A DNA stretch of 8,039 bases from Chthoniobacterales bacterium (GCA_013695905.1 JACCZQ010000256.1:1-8039); one strand, 5' to 3'. Counted from the first letter of the stretch, positions 1 through 7,470 are shown. The notes: generated by a model not told the origin, from the letters alone. Numbers and translations: made by a program.

Positions 1-149
1 AGACGATCCAGAAGGAGTATGGCACGTTGGCAGATCTCAAAGAGGGTGAACTGATTAACGTCAGGTTCACAGTCGAAGGTGAGACCAGTGTCGCTACCCG
101 AATCACGCATGCCGCCGAGATGAAGAAGGAGCCGGGCGATGCGGAATAG
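1..149 (+). CDS. C-terminal fragment of an unidentified protein (5' end outside window)
   Basis: An open frame enters from the left edge (codons begin at position 3) and ends at TAG 147-149, giving 48 residues. The tail contains YGTLADLKEG, then a beta-like stretch LINVRFTVEGETSVATRI, and ends in a charged, probably disordered tail (KKEPGDAE). A 'DLKEGxxxxVxFxVEG...A.RI' pattern resembles the end of small OB-fold-like or DUF5666-like periplasmic domains common in this kind of bacterium. That is pattern resemblance only; the family cannot be fixed from so short a piece. The gene points toward lpxD, so the two converge with a 71-bp gap. The frame is credible because it is open to the window edge and stops just before the convergent gene. 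Confidence 0.6.
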   Translation, partial: TIQKEYGTLADLKEGELINVRFTVEGETSVATRITHAAEMKKEPGDAE

Positions 150-169
150 CTACGGGCGTTCTGCACTGT

Positions 170-187
170 GCGCGCGGAACAGCGCGC
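170..187. other. GC-rich hairpin between convergent genes
   Basis: GCGCGC at 170-175 is perfectly complementary to GCGCGC at 182-187, with a 6-base loop. It sits in the 71-bp gap (150-220) between the end of the left-edge gene and the end of lpxD, where a bidirectional transcription end would be expected. There is no T-run on either side, so it does not fit a standard intrinsic terminator. In GC-rich sequence such a short inverted repeat can arise by chance. Confidence 0.25.
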
Positions 188-220
188 CAAGGCCCATAAA
201 CGGCTGCTCGCGGTGCACCT

Positions 221-1201
221 CTATTCCTTTTTCTGAAGCAGCCGCTTCAGCATGGCCTCCCGGCGCGCGAACTGCCGAAACGGCAGTGCTGGATAGCCCA
301 TCACTTTGCTCCCGTCAGGTGTATCCTCTACCACTGCACTGCCGCCGCCGATCTGGACGCGGCTTCCGATCTTGAGATGCCCCGAGAGGCCGCTCTGCCC
401 GCCCACGGCCACATAATCGCCCAATTCCGTCGAGCCCGCGATGCCCACTTGCGACACGATCAGACAGTGTCGGCCGATTTTCACGTTGTGGCCGATCTGC
501 ACCAGATTATCGATCTTCGTCCCTTCGCCGATCACTGTCTCTCCAAAGGCTGCGCGATCGATCGTGGTGCCGGCGCCGATTTCCACGTCATCCTCAATTC
601 GCACGATCCCAATCTGCGGGATCTTGTGGTGCTTGCCACTATGCGTGGCAAAGCCGTAGCCGTCCGATCCGAGAACGCAATTTGCGTGGACGACACAGCG
701 GCGGCCGATCAGCGTCCCGTCGTAGATTACCACGTTCGGGTAAACAATGGTGCCCGCACCCAAGCTGCATCCTGCTTCAATCGAAACACCTTGGAAGATC
801 ACCGCGTCGTTGCCGATGACACTCCCTTCCCCGATTGTGGCAAAAGCACCGACTGACACGTTCTGCCCCAGCTTTGCGCTCGAGGCGATCGACGCGTCCG
901 GTGAGATCCCCTGCGGCAGTCGGCGGGTGACAAACCACTGCGTCACAACCTGCGACATCGCGAAGTAGGAGTTCGCGACTCGAATCCAGCGAGGATCATC
1001 ACCAGGGAGCTGCTTCGGCACCAGAATGGCACCTGCTTTGGTTTGCTGAAGTTGCGACGCGTATTTCGAATTGCTGAGGAAGCTAATCTGGTTCGCCGTC
1101 GCGTCGCTGAGAGTGTTTACACCGGTGACGGTCAGGTCGTGCGCACCGCGATAGTCGCCGCCGACCAGCGCGACGATCTCCGCAATTGGGACAGCCGGCA
1201 T
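221..1201 (-). CDS. lpxD: LpxD, UDP-3-O-acylglucosamine N-acyltransferase
   Basis: LpxD transfers a 3-hydroxyacyl chain from acyl carrier protein to the 2-amino group of UDP-3-O-acylglucosamine, the third step of lipid A synthesis, in the cytoplasm. The 326-residue product has the family's order: an N-terminal uridine-binding domain (about 1-100, with FLSNSKYA at 41-48), then left-handed beta-helix hexapeptide repeats (about 101-290), then a short basic helix. Visible family motifs are GSDGYGFA (178-185), TTIDRAAFG (212-220) and QIGHN with the expected catalytic His238, followed by SGH with His275. Length is close to the 341 residues of the E. coli enzyme, the difference being mainly a shorter C-terminal helix. 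The ATG at 1201 has a strong GGAGG eight bases upstream. The gene follows the HerA-like ATPase after 5 bp and is probably co-transcribed. The usual neighbours (fabZ, lpxA, bamA) are not in this window. Confidence 0.96.
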   Translation of the reverse strand: MPAVPIAEIVALVGGDYRGAHDLTVTGVNTLSDATANQISFLSNSKYASQLQQTKAGAILVPKQLPGDDPRWIRVANSYFAMSQVVTQWFVTRRLPQGISPDASIASSAKLGQNVSVGAFATIGEGSVIGNDAVIFQGVSIEAGCSLGAGTIVYPNVVIYDGTLIGRRCVVHANCVLGSDGYGFATHSGKHHKIPQIGIVRIEDDVEIGAGTTIDRAAFGETVIGEGTKIDNLVQIGHNVKIGRHCLIVSQVGIAGSTELGDYVAVGGQSGLSGHLKIGSRVQIGGGSAVVEDTPDGSKVMGYPALPFRQFARREAMLKRLLQKKE

Positions 1202-1206
1202 GTTTG

Positions 1207-2745
1207 CTACCTCCGGCGTGAGCTGCTGCTGCCGCCGAACATTCCGCCGAGGATACCGCGGACGATTTGCCGCCCCACCTGACTTCCCATGGCCCTGGCC
1301 GCACTTTTGGCCGCTGTCGTCGCCATGCTGTCATAGCGACCGCCCCGCGGCCCGACCGTTGGCGCGAACATCTTCTCGAGAAAGCCCTTTTCCGCCGGTG
1401 CCGCCGCGGTTCCCGGTTGCGCAGCTGGAGCGGTGCCGGGAGCGGAGGCGCCAGGCGCAGGCAGCTTCTCCACCGCGCTCTGCTTCAGCTTCTCGTAGGC
1501 CGATTCACGATCGATGAGCTCCTCGTAGTGCCCGGAAATTACCGACGAGCTGATAATTTGCTGCCGCTGCTCAGGCGTGATCGAGCCGAGCGCACTCCGC
1601 GGCGGCACAATCTTCGCCCGCTCCACCACGCTCGGCCTCCCCTCCTCATCCAGCATCGACACCAAAGCTTCACCGACCGCCAGCTCCGTCAGCACGTTCT
1701 CCACCTTCAGGTTCGGGTTCTGTCGAAACGTCTGCGCCGCTGCCTGCACCGCCTTCTGATCGCGCGGCGAAAACGCCCGCAGCGCGTGCTGCACCCGGTT
1801 CCCCAGCTGCCCGAGCACGATATCCGGAATATCGAGCGGGTTCTGGCTGATGAAGTAAACGCCGACACCTTTCGAACGAATCAGCCGCACCACTTGTTCG
1901 ATTTTCTCCGACACCGATTTCTCGATATCGGCGAAGAGCAGATGCGCCTCATCAAAGAAGAAGACCAACGTCGGTTTTTCCGGGTCCCCGATCTCCGGCA
2001 GCTGCTCAAACAATTCCGAGAGCAGCCAGAGCAGAAAGGTTGCATATACCTTCGGCGCCTTCTGCATCAGCTTCTCGGCCGCGAGGATGTTGATGACGCC
2101 GCGGCCGTTCTGCGTCTGGATGAGGTCATCGAGATTCAGCGCCGGCTCACCGAAAAACTTGTCCGCTCCCTGGCTCTCGAGGGCGAGCAGGTTTCGCTGA
2201 ATGGCACCTGCACTGGCGGGCGAGACGTTGCCGTATTCGGTTTTGAATTCAGCGGCGTTGTCGGCCACGTGCTGCAGCATGGAACGCAGATCCTTCAGGT
2301 CCAGGAGCAGCAATCCTTGATCGTCCGCGATCTTGAACACCATGTTCAGGACGCCGGCTTGTGTCGCGTTTAATTCCAGCAGCCGCGCGAGCAGCAGCGG
2401 TCCCATCTCCGAAACTGTCGCGCGGACCGGGTGGCCGTGCTCGCCGAAGACGTCCCAGAAAACCACCGGACTCCCTTCGCCTTTGAAATCTTTAATCCCG
2501 AGTTCCTTCGCCCGCTCCACGACCTTCGGGTGTGTGGCACCGGGTTGACTAATGCCGGCGAGATCCCCTTTCACGTCCGCCATGAACACCGGCACGCCGC
2601 GCGCGCTGAAGCCTTCCGCGAGCGTCTGCAGCGTCACCGTTTTGCCCGTGCCGGTAGCGCCGGCGATGAGCCCGTGGCGGTTCGCCATCTTGGGCAGGAG
2701 ATAAATGGGATGTTCGCTTTGCGCGACGAAAATGGGATCGCTCAT
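1207..2745 (-). CDS. HerA/YjgR-like P-loop ATPase (DUF853 family)
   Basis: A 512-residue cytoplasmic ATPase of the HerA-FtsK superfamily, most like E. coli YjgR (about 500 residues), whose biological role is not settled. Walker A is GATGTGKT (29-36, Lys35) and Walker B is [11 protein letters not shown] (260-270, Asp265/Glu266). A sensor-like segment [14 protein letters not shown] (294-307) and [13 protein letters not shown] (315-327), with a candidate arginine, follow as in the family. An Ala/Pro-rich linker (about 430-452) joins the core to a C-terminal tail with [16 protein letters not shown], typical of YjgR proteins, ending in SSSSRRR. The ATG start is chosen because [10 protein letters not shown] is the usual family beginning; the upstream GGGAGAG is rather distant (about 15 bases). 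It lies 45 bp after the glycoside hydrolase and 5 bp before lpxD. It has no NurA nuclease partner here, so a role in DNA end resection is not supported. Confidence 0.9.
   Translation of the reverse strand: MSDPIFVAQSEHPIYLLPKMANRHGLIAGATGTGKTVTLQTLAEGFSARGVPVFMADVKGDLAGISQPGATHPKVVERAKELGIKDFKGEGSPVVFWDVFGEHGHPVRATVSEMGPLLLARLLELNATQAGVLNMVFKIADDQGLLLLDLKDLRSMLQHVADNAAEFKTEYGNVSPASAGAIQRNLLALESQGADKFFGEPALNLDDLIQTQNGRGVINILAAEKLMQKAPKVYATFLLWLLSELFEQLPEIGDPEKPTLVFFFDEAHLLFADIEKSVSEKIEQVVRLIRSKGVGVYFISQNPLDIPDIVLGQLGNRVQHALRAFSPRDQKAVQAAAQTFRQNPNLKVENVLTELAVGEALVSMLDEEGRPSVVERAKIVPPRSALGSITPEQRQQIISSSVISGHYEELIDRESAYEKLKQSAVEKLPAPGASAPGTAPAAQPGTAAAPAEKGFLEKMFAPTVGPRGGRYDSMATTAAKSAARAMGSQVGRQIVRGILGGMFGGSSSSRRR
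1210..1214 (-). promoter_or_regulatory. Shine-Dalgarno of lpxD inside the end of the upstream ATPase gene
   Basis: On the minus strand GGAGG occupies 1214-1210 and lies 8 bases before the lpxD ATG (1201-1199). It is formed by the last two sense codons of the ATPase gene (CGG AGG) directly before its TAG stop at 1209-1207. This fixes the lpxD start and suggests translational coupling: ribosomes finishing the ATPase arrive on the lpxD initiation site. Confidence 0.8.
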
Positions 2746-2790
2746 GGGTTGATCAGATTCTCTCCCGCAGAGCGCCGTTGTCCAGACACA

Positions 2791-4242
2791 CTACGGCAGC
2801 GGCGGTTTCAATTCGGCAATGAAGAGACTGTCCGGCTCGAGAGTCACGTCCCTGATAAAGCCATCATGAAATATCGGGCCGTTCTGCACCGCCTCGCCGA
2901 TTGGCGTGAACTGCGTCAGCACCGCATCCTGTTTGGCAGCAACACGAACGCTGATCGTGGCGGGCGCTGCGACAGCAGAAACCGGTAGCCAGGCAGCAAC
3001 CACGACGCTGCCGTCGCGCTTCTCGAAGGCGAATACCTGCGCGTTCTTGCGCTGCTCACCTTCCGCTTTCGCAGCGCCCCGACGCACCGGCTGATCGATC
3101 AATTGATTCCAGAGCTGCAGCGCCTGCAGCGCGGGCTTGGCTTTGCCTTCTACATCGATCACGCCGAAGCGCCGGTTATTGTCGTCACCGATCACGTCTT
3201 CCGCGGCAGGTAAATCCCAGATGCGAAACCACGCCGTGAGCGCCAGCTGCTGGCTGGCGAGGGCGAGCGCGTGGTGGCGCAGCAAGGCTACGGCCTGAAA
3301 CTCGCGGGTGTGCTCGAAGGGGTGCCGCGCTTTCACCCATTCCGATACTTTTCCGTCAGCGCGCGTCGCGCTGCTGTAGCCAAACTCCGCCAGCCAGAGC
3401 TCGGGTGCGGGCGAGCTTTTGCCGCGGGCCGATCGGGCGAGTTTTCCATAGCCCGCGATGCGCTGCAGCAGGTGTTCGGCGCGGCGATTATCCCACGTCT
3501 CGAAGTAGCTGTGGAAATTGATGACATCTATCCAGCGGCCGAGTGCGTGCTGCTGGAAGAGGGCGCGCGTGAATTTGCTGTCGGCGTCGTGTGCCAACCC
3601 GCCGAGCACCACCAGCGCGTCGGGATCGGCGCGGCGAACGGCTTGGGCTCCGCCGCGGAACATGATGGCGAATTGCTGCGCGGAGCCGCGCCAGTAGTCG
3701 CGGTTATCCGGTTCGTTCCAGAGTTCCCACGCGCGGATGCGGCCGCGGTAACGGGTGACGATCTGCTCCACGAAATGAGCGAAGCGAGCGAGATCGCGCG
3801 GCGGCTCGCGCCAGAACTCCTGCGGATCGGTGCCGAGCCACTGCGGCGTGTAGCAGATGTAGGGGAGCAGGGTGACTCCGTCGCGTTCGGCGGTGGTGAC
3901 GATCTCGTCCCAGTAGCGCCAATTATATTCGCCGGGCGCTTCCTCGATTCCGTCCCAGCCGATGCCGAATCGCAGCAGCTTCGCGCCGGTCTCGCGAAGG
4001 ACGGCGAAGTCGCGCTGGATCTTTTCTGAGGTGGTTGATTCTTCGGGGTAATCTTCACACAGGCCGGCGGGCTGGTAGTAGAAGCCATCTTGATCCTGCT
4101 GGGCGGCGCGCGAAAAGGGGAACCGCGATGCCTGCTGTTGCGGCTGCGCCGGTTCGCGGCCCGGTGCATCGGCGACGAACAGGAGCAACGCCGCCGCAGT
4201 AGCAGCGATTCGTCTGCTGCTCCTCATTGGCACGCTTGTCAT
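2791..4242 (-). CDS. Secreted clan GH-A-type glycoside hydrolase (GH39/GH5-like)
   Basis: The product has an N-terminal signal peptide (basic MRSSRR, then hydrophobic AATAAALLLFVADA, cleavage probably near residues 26-28), so it should act outside the cytoplasm on an unknown glycan. The body (about 65-385) reads as a TIM barrel: RFGIGWDGIE (91-100), WELWNEPD (172-179) with Glu177 as expected acid/base, and LWLAEFGYS (282-290) with Glu286 as expected nucleophile. The two glutamates sit where strands 4 and 7 of clan GH-A place them. A beta-rich C-terminal part (about 400-480) resembles the small sandwich seen after GH39-type barrels. The exact GH family and substrate cannot be told by eye. Two starts compete: ATG at 4242, inside the end of a palindromic repeat, and ATG at 4227, which gives a cleaner signal peptide. 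Neither has a good ribosome-binding site, and I favour 4227. No transporter or other sugar gene lies beside it. Confidence 0.85.
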   Translation of the reverse strand: MTSVPMRSSRRIAATAAALLLFVADAPGREPAQPQQQASRFPFSRAAQQDQDGFYYQPAGLCEDYPEESTTSEKIQRDFAVLRETGAKLLRFGIGWDGIEEAPGEYNWRYWDEIVTTAERDGVTLLPYICYTPQWLGTDPQEFWREPPRDLARFAHFVEQIVTRYRGRIRAWELWNEPDNRDYWRGSAQQFAIMFRGGAQAVRRADPDALVVLGGLAHDADSKFTRALFQQHALGRWIDVINFHSYFETWDNRRAEHLLQRIAGYGKLARSARGKSSPAPELWLAEFGYSSATRADGKVSEWVKARHPFEHTREFQAVALLRHHALALASQQLALTAWFRIWDLPAAEDVIGDDNNRRFGVIDVEGKAKPALQALQLWNQLIDQPVRRGAAKAEGEQRKNAQVFAFEKRDGSVVVAAWLPVSAVAAPATISVRVAAKQDAVLTQFTPIGEAVQNGPIFHDGFIRDVTLEPDSLFIAELKPPLP

Positions 4243-4361
4243 GTCGAGCGAAGCTTGTCCTGAGCGGAGTCGAAGGAAGACATCTCTTAAGTCTTCTGCG
4301 ACTCAGCGCGTCAGAAGCAGAAGGAGGTTAGAGATTCCTCCACTTCGGTCGGAATGACAGG
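4235..4361. repeat. Imperfect palindromic interspersed repeat (REP/MITE-like)
   Basis: The left end (from 4237) reads TGTCATGTCGAGCGAAG, and the right end read on the other strand (from 4359) reads TGTCATTCCGACCGAAG, 14 of 17 matching. Internal arms continue the pairing: a GGAAGACATCTCTTAA-like arm against GGAGGAATCTCTAA on the opposite strand. A central hairpin pairs CTTCTG with CAGAAG around 4293-4317. The whole could fold into a long, interrupted stem. From memory, TGTCATTCCGAGCGAAG-type sequences recur as interspersed repeats in many environmental bacterial genomes; I could not search for this. There is no open reading frame or clear target-site duplication, so it would be a non-autonomous element. 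It lies between the GreA-like gene and the glycoside hydrolase, and its left end contains the hydrolase's upstream ATG (4242-4240). Confidence 0.75.
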
Positions 4362-4400
4362 AGAAAAGAGGGCGGGCTGCGGGGCGCTCGCACGTGCACA

Positions 4401-4416
4401 CGCTCGCACACGAGCG
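4401..4416. other. Perfect short hairpin downstream of the GreA-like gene
   Basis: CGCTCG (4401-4406) pairs with CGAGCG (4411-4416) across a CACA loop. CGCTCGCAC also occurs just to the left at 4385-4393, making a short direct repeat. On the minus strand the hairpin begins 37 bases after the GreA-like stop codon, a plausible position for a transcript end, but no T-run follows. It could assist termination or be chance in GC-rich sequence. Confidence 0.3.
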
Positions 4417-4452
4417 GGATCAATACGCGTGCCGGTCCCGAGCCTCAGCGAA

Positions 4453-6354
4453 TCAGCGCCCCTGCGCTACGACCGCGTCGGAGGTGACCTCCGTCGCCGC
4501 CGTCTCTGGCACTGCGATATCAAGCGGCGCTGGCTCGATCGAGAGAATCTCGTATTGACCAGCGGCGCTGTGTTCGCCGCTGAGCGTGACGGTCTCGCCG
4601 GCCTTGTGGCCAAGCAGCGCCTGTCCGATCGCCGTTTGGTAGGAGATGATCCCCAGATCCGGATTCCCGTCCCAGGCCCCGAGAATGGTGTAAACCTCCT
4701 GCTTGCCCGAGGCGGCGTCGCGTAATGTCACGATCGTGCCGATCGAAACCTGCGACGTGTCGGGATTCTCGAAATTCGTGCCGCGGGCGCGAACGAGCAT
4801 CACCTCCAGCTCAGCCTTCCGCCGCATCAACACGGCCTGCATTTCCTTGGCCGCCTTAAACTCGAAATTCTCTCGCAGATCGCCGTAGGAACGGGCGACG
4901 CCGATCTCCTTCGAGTTCTCCGGAATTTTCTTGTTCACCAGCTCTTCGAATTCGTTTTTGCGTTTATCGAGGCTGCTCCAGGAGACGACGAGCGACTCGG
5001 TTTTCTCCTCCTTCTGCTCGCCGGTGACGACGCTCTCCAGCTCCGGGAACAGTTTGATGATGCGCGCGAGGAGTGAGCGCTTCGTCAGCTCATCGAAAAC
5101 CGGAGTGAGCATCAGCCGCCGCATGCCATCGCGTGCGACGCTGCTCTCCACGTCGGCGAACATATCCGGCACCAGCTCACGATCATCGAGCAACAGGTCG
5201 CGCAATTTGCTGCCGCGGCTATTCTCGTTGTGCTGATCGCGCTCGAGCGCGGAGAGGACGGCGCCAAGCAGCTCCGGCGTGATGAGATCGCGCCATTCGC
5301 TGTCGCGTTCTTTGCAGAGCCAGACGAGCGCTTCGCTCGTCACGGAGTGCTCGCGGATGCCGCGCTGCAGATAAGCGCGGAGCTCCGCCTGCTGGCCGGC
5401 TTCGGCGAAAACGCGGGGCAGCTGCGCGACCGCGCGGGCGTGATTCCCCTGCATGAGCTGAAACGCACGGACGGTCCACGCGGGACCGAGCGCCGTCGGC
5501 AGCAGCTGCAGGACGCGCCGTTCTTTGGATGAGGGAAGCTTCGGGAGGATGTTGAGGAGCCGCGCTTCTTCGTCCGCGACGACGGTGGTGACGGTCACCT
5601 CCGGATGCGAACTCTGCAGCTGCGGGCAACGCTCCATGAGATCGTCGCGCGCCATGAGCAACTCGATGACAAGTGCGGGATTGAAGCGCTGATTGCGCGC
5701 CGCGGCTTCTTCAACGGCATCGACGACCGGCTGCAGCTGCGCCGCAGTATCGCTGAATTCGTGGTGAAACTTGATGATCTGATCCAGCGCCGCCGCCTGC
5801 TCCTTTGGCTGCCGCGCCTGATTAAAAAACGTGACCAACTCATCGGCGCGCGAAACTTTCTCGGCGCGCAGTTGAATCGGCTCGGTTTTCTTGGTCGGGA
5901 TGTGGAAGAAGCCCTCCTTCTTCAGCACTTTCTTGGTCGAATCCCACCAGCGCTTCCATTCGGCTTCATTGAACAGATCGCCCATCATCAATTGGCTGAT
6001 CTGCATCGGGGTCGCGGAGCCGCCGAGGCTTTCCAGAACGTTCCGCATGATGCCGGCGGGATCCTTTTTCAGCCTCTCCTTGATGCCCGCCATGTCAGTG
6101 GCTTTCCGCGCGAGGAAGTGCTCCGGGCCGATCACCGCGAGATGATCCGCGGCGTAGGCGAGCTGCATCGGGTGGCCTTTTTTGCCTTGGAAATCGATGA
6201 GGATCTGGTTGAGCAGCAGGTTCCACTCAGCGACGCGGCCGAAGCCCCAGCTTTTGTGTAGGCAATAGGTGCCCGGTTTCAATTTATCCAGCTGATCCGC
6301 GTTCTTGGCGGTCAACTTTCCGGATTCGACGAGTTTCTCCAGTTCTACATCCAT
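4453..6354 (-). CDS. greA: Long GreA-like transcription elongation factor (PVC type)
   Basis: Gre factors enter the secondary channel of RNA polymerase and stimulate cleavage of backtracked RNA. The C-terminal third of this 633-residue protein is a complete Gre unit: a coiled coil (about 458-528) whose tip reads ARSYGDLRENFEFKAAKE, with the acidic tip residues Asp492 and Glu495 present, then an FKBP-like domain (about 537-608) with VSIGTIVTL and TAIGQALLGHKAGE. Ordinary GreA is about 158 residues; the extra ~455 N-terminal residues match the architecture of the long chlamydial GreA (about 715). Residues 24-72 (GTYCLHKSWGFGRV...ILIDFQGKKGHPMQL) look like a small SH3/Tudor-like barrel, and about 90-440 looks largely helical. 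The ATG start lacks a Shine-Dalgarno, but the protein begins sensibly with MDVELEKLVESGKLT. The C-terminal ~25 residues are low-complexity. It is divergent from the TerC-family gene. Confidence 0.92.
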   Translation of the reverse strand: MDVELEKLVESGKLTAKNADQLDKLKPGTYCLHKSWGFGRVAEWNLLLNQILIDFQGKKGHPMQLAYAADHLAVIGPEHFLARKATDMAGIKERLKKDPAGIMRNVLESLGGSATPMQISQLMMGDLFNEAEWKRWWDSTKKVLKKEGFFHIPTKKTEPIQLRAEKVSRADELVTFFNQARQPKEQAAALDQIIKFHHEFSDTAAQLQPVVDAVEEAAARNQRFNPALVIELLMARDDLMERCPQLQSSHPEVTVTTVVADEEARLLNILPKLPSSKERRVLQLLPTALGPAWTVRAFQLMQGNHARAVAQLPRVFAEAGQQAELRAYLQRGIREHSVTSEALVWLCKERDSEWRDLITPELLGAVLSALERDQHNENSRGSKLRDLLLDDRELVPDMFADVESSVARDGMRRLMLTPVFDELTKRSLLARIIKLFPELESVVTGEQKEEKTESLVVSWSSLDKRKNEFEELVNKKIPENSKEIGVARSYGDLRENFEFKAAKEMQAVLMRRKAELEVMLVRARGTNFENPDTSQVSIGTIVTLRDAASGKQEVYTILGAWDGNPDLGIISYQTAIGQALLGHKAGETVTLSGEHSAAGQYEILSIEPAPLDIAVPETAATEVTSDAVVAQGR

Positions 6355-6428
6355 CTGAGGTCGAGCAAGCTACGGGCAACGGTGCCAATGGCCAGTGAAA
6401 AGTCGGTCAGCGCCTGCGGGAAAGCCGA
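6355..6428. promoter_or_regulatory. Divergent intergenic region between the GreA-like and TerC-family genes
   Basis: These 74 bases must carry the leaders, and probably promoters, of both divergent genes unless promoters extend into coding sequence. I could not recognise a convincing -35/-10 pair on either strand. There is no Shine-Dalgarno before the GreA-like ATG; GGGAAAG (6418-6424) is a weak candidate for a TTG start of the TerC-family gene. The region looks too short, and shows none of the conserved sequence, for a yybP-ykoY manganese riboswitch, which often precedes this family. Confidence 0.4.
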
Positions 6429-7424
6429 TTGCGAGCAGCAGCTCAGCGTGTGACGCTAGCCGCCGTGCCTGTCTGGTTTTGGGTCGCCTTTCACCTGGGC
6501 GTGTTCACCGTCCTCGCGATCGATCTCGTCGGTTTCAACCGGAAGGCACACGTCATCACGCTCCGGGAAGCGACGATCTGGAGCATCGTGTGGGTGACGC
6601 TCTCCCTCAGCTTCAACGTGCTCGTCTGGCACCTCCGCGGCCCCCAGGCGGCGCTGGAATTCCTCACCGGCTATCTCATCGAATACTCGCTCAGCGTCGA
6701 TAATATCTTCGTCTTCGCACTGATCTTTTCCTACTTCCGGGTGCCGCCGCAGTACCGGCATCGCGTGCTGGTTTGGGGAATTCTGGGCGCGCTGGTGATG
6801 CGCGGCATCATGATCTGGCTGGGCGTGGCGCTGGTGGACCGGTTCCACTTTGTGCTTTACATCTTCGGCGCGTTCCTGCTCGTGACCGGCTTCCGGATGC
6901 TCGTCAGCAAAGGCGAAGAGATAGACCTCGAGAGCAATTTCGTTCTGCGACTGGCGCGGCGCTGGATGCGCGTGACGCCGGAGTATCACGGCCAGAAATT
7001 CCTGGTGAGAAAGGACGGCACCTGGATGCTTACCCCCCTCGCGCTGGTGCTGCTCTGCATCGAGAGCATGGATCTGGTCTTCGCGGTCGATTCCATCCCG
7101 GCGGTGTTCGCGATTACGCGAGACCAATTCATCATCTATACCTCGAACGTCTGCGCCATCCTCGGGCTGCGGTCGCTCTACTTCGTGCTCGCGAATGTGA
7201 TCGACCGCTTCATTTATCTGAAGGTCGGCCTCGCGATCGTGCTGGCGTTTGTCGGGATCAAGATGCTGACCAATGACCTGTTCCATCTCCCGAATTTCGC
7301 TTCGCTGGCGTTTATCATCACGGTGCTGACGGTGACGATCATCGTCTCGATGCGCGCGACCCGCGGTCAGCTTCCGAAGAAAATCGAGGAAGCCATCAGC
7401 GAGGAGACGGCGATCGGAAAATGA
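6429..7424 (+). CDS. TerC/Alx-family integral membrane protein
   Basis: TerC-family proteins such as E. coli Alx and B. subtilis YceF/YkoY are inner-membrane proteins linked to manganese export, metal supply to secreted enzymes, and alkaline or tellurite stress. The product is about 320-331 residues, matching Alx (321), with roughly eight or nine hydrophobic stretches and one polar loop at about 159-198. Family hallmarks are clear: EYSLSVDNIFVFALIFSYF (85-103, Asp91), PPQYRHRVLVWGILGALVMRG (106-126), ESMDLVFAVDSIPAVFAITRD (212-232, Glu212, Asp215, Asp221) and YTSNVCAILGLRSLYFVLA (237-255). The acidic membrane residues are the expected metal-contacting positions. There is no ATG near the beginning: candidates are TTG 6429, GTG 6450 and GTG 6465. 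The last gives MPVWFWVAFHLG, a common family beginning, and may be the true start. A small exported-protein gene follows 46 bp downstream. Confidence 0.92.
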   Translation: MRAAAQRVTLAAVPVWFWVAFHLGVFTVLAIDLVGFNRKAHVITLREATIWSIVWVTLSLSFNVLVWHLRGPQAALEFLTGYLIEYSLSVDNIFVFALIFSYFRVPPQYRHRVLVWGILGALVMRGIMIWLGVALVDRFHFVLYIFGAFLLVTGFRMLVSKGEEIDLESNFVLRLARRWMRVTPEYHGQKFLVRKDGTWMLTPLALVLLCIESMDLVFAVDSIPAVFAITRDQFIIYTSNVCAILGLRSLYFVLANVIDRFIYLKVGLAIVLAFVGIKMLTNDLFHLPNFASLAFIITVLTVTIIVSMRATRGQLPKKIEEAISEETAIGK

Positions 7425-7470
7425 AGGGTTGCCCGGCGTGGCGGAAATCCGGTATCACTGTTTCACGCCC

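Noticed and set aside
139..375. A 78-codon plus-strand frame overlapping the end of lpxD
   Set aside because: It overlaps the stop region of the left-edge gene and the 3' end of lpxD, and its Ser/Arg/Pro-rich composition has no motif.
1267..2373. A 368-codon open frame on the plus strand opposite the ATPase gene
   Set aside because: It is an antisense shadow of a clear P-loop ATPase. Its product is Arg/His/Leu-rich without domain motifs, as expected in GC-rich DNA.
1207..2745. HerA-NurA type DNA-end-processing or antiphage system
   Set aside because: No NurA-like nuclease, Sir2 or other effector gene is adjacent. The ATPase's C-terminal tail matches the ordinary YjgR type.
3271..4029. A 252-codon plus-strand frame opposite the glycoside hydrolase
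   Set aside because: It is the antisense of a gene with a signal peptide and both catalytic glutamates. No family pattern is visible in the antisense product.
4479..4493. Perfect inverted repeat CGGAGGTGACCTCCG near the 3' end of the GreA-like gene
   Set aside because: It lies inside the low-complexity coding tail (EVTSDA region), has a one-base spacer that cannot form a normal loop, and is easily produced by chance.
6355..6428. Possible yybP-ykoY manganese riboswitch before the TerC-family gene
   Set aside because: The gap is only 74 bases, shorter than the riboswitch with its expression platform, and the conserved purine-rich core was not seen.
6456..7286. A 276-codon minus-strand frame opposite the TerC-family gene
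   Set aside because: The protein is composed almost entirely of charged residues, the mirror of a hydrophobic membrane protein on the other strand. It has no recognisable motif.
7429..7470. N-terminal extension of the TIGR04073-like protein from TTG 7429
   Set aside because: It would place 14 polar residues before a textbook signal peptide starting MKKLIIAALFL; the ATG at 7471 is the better start.
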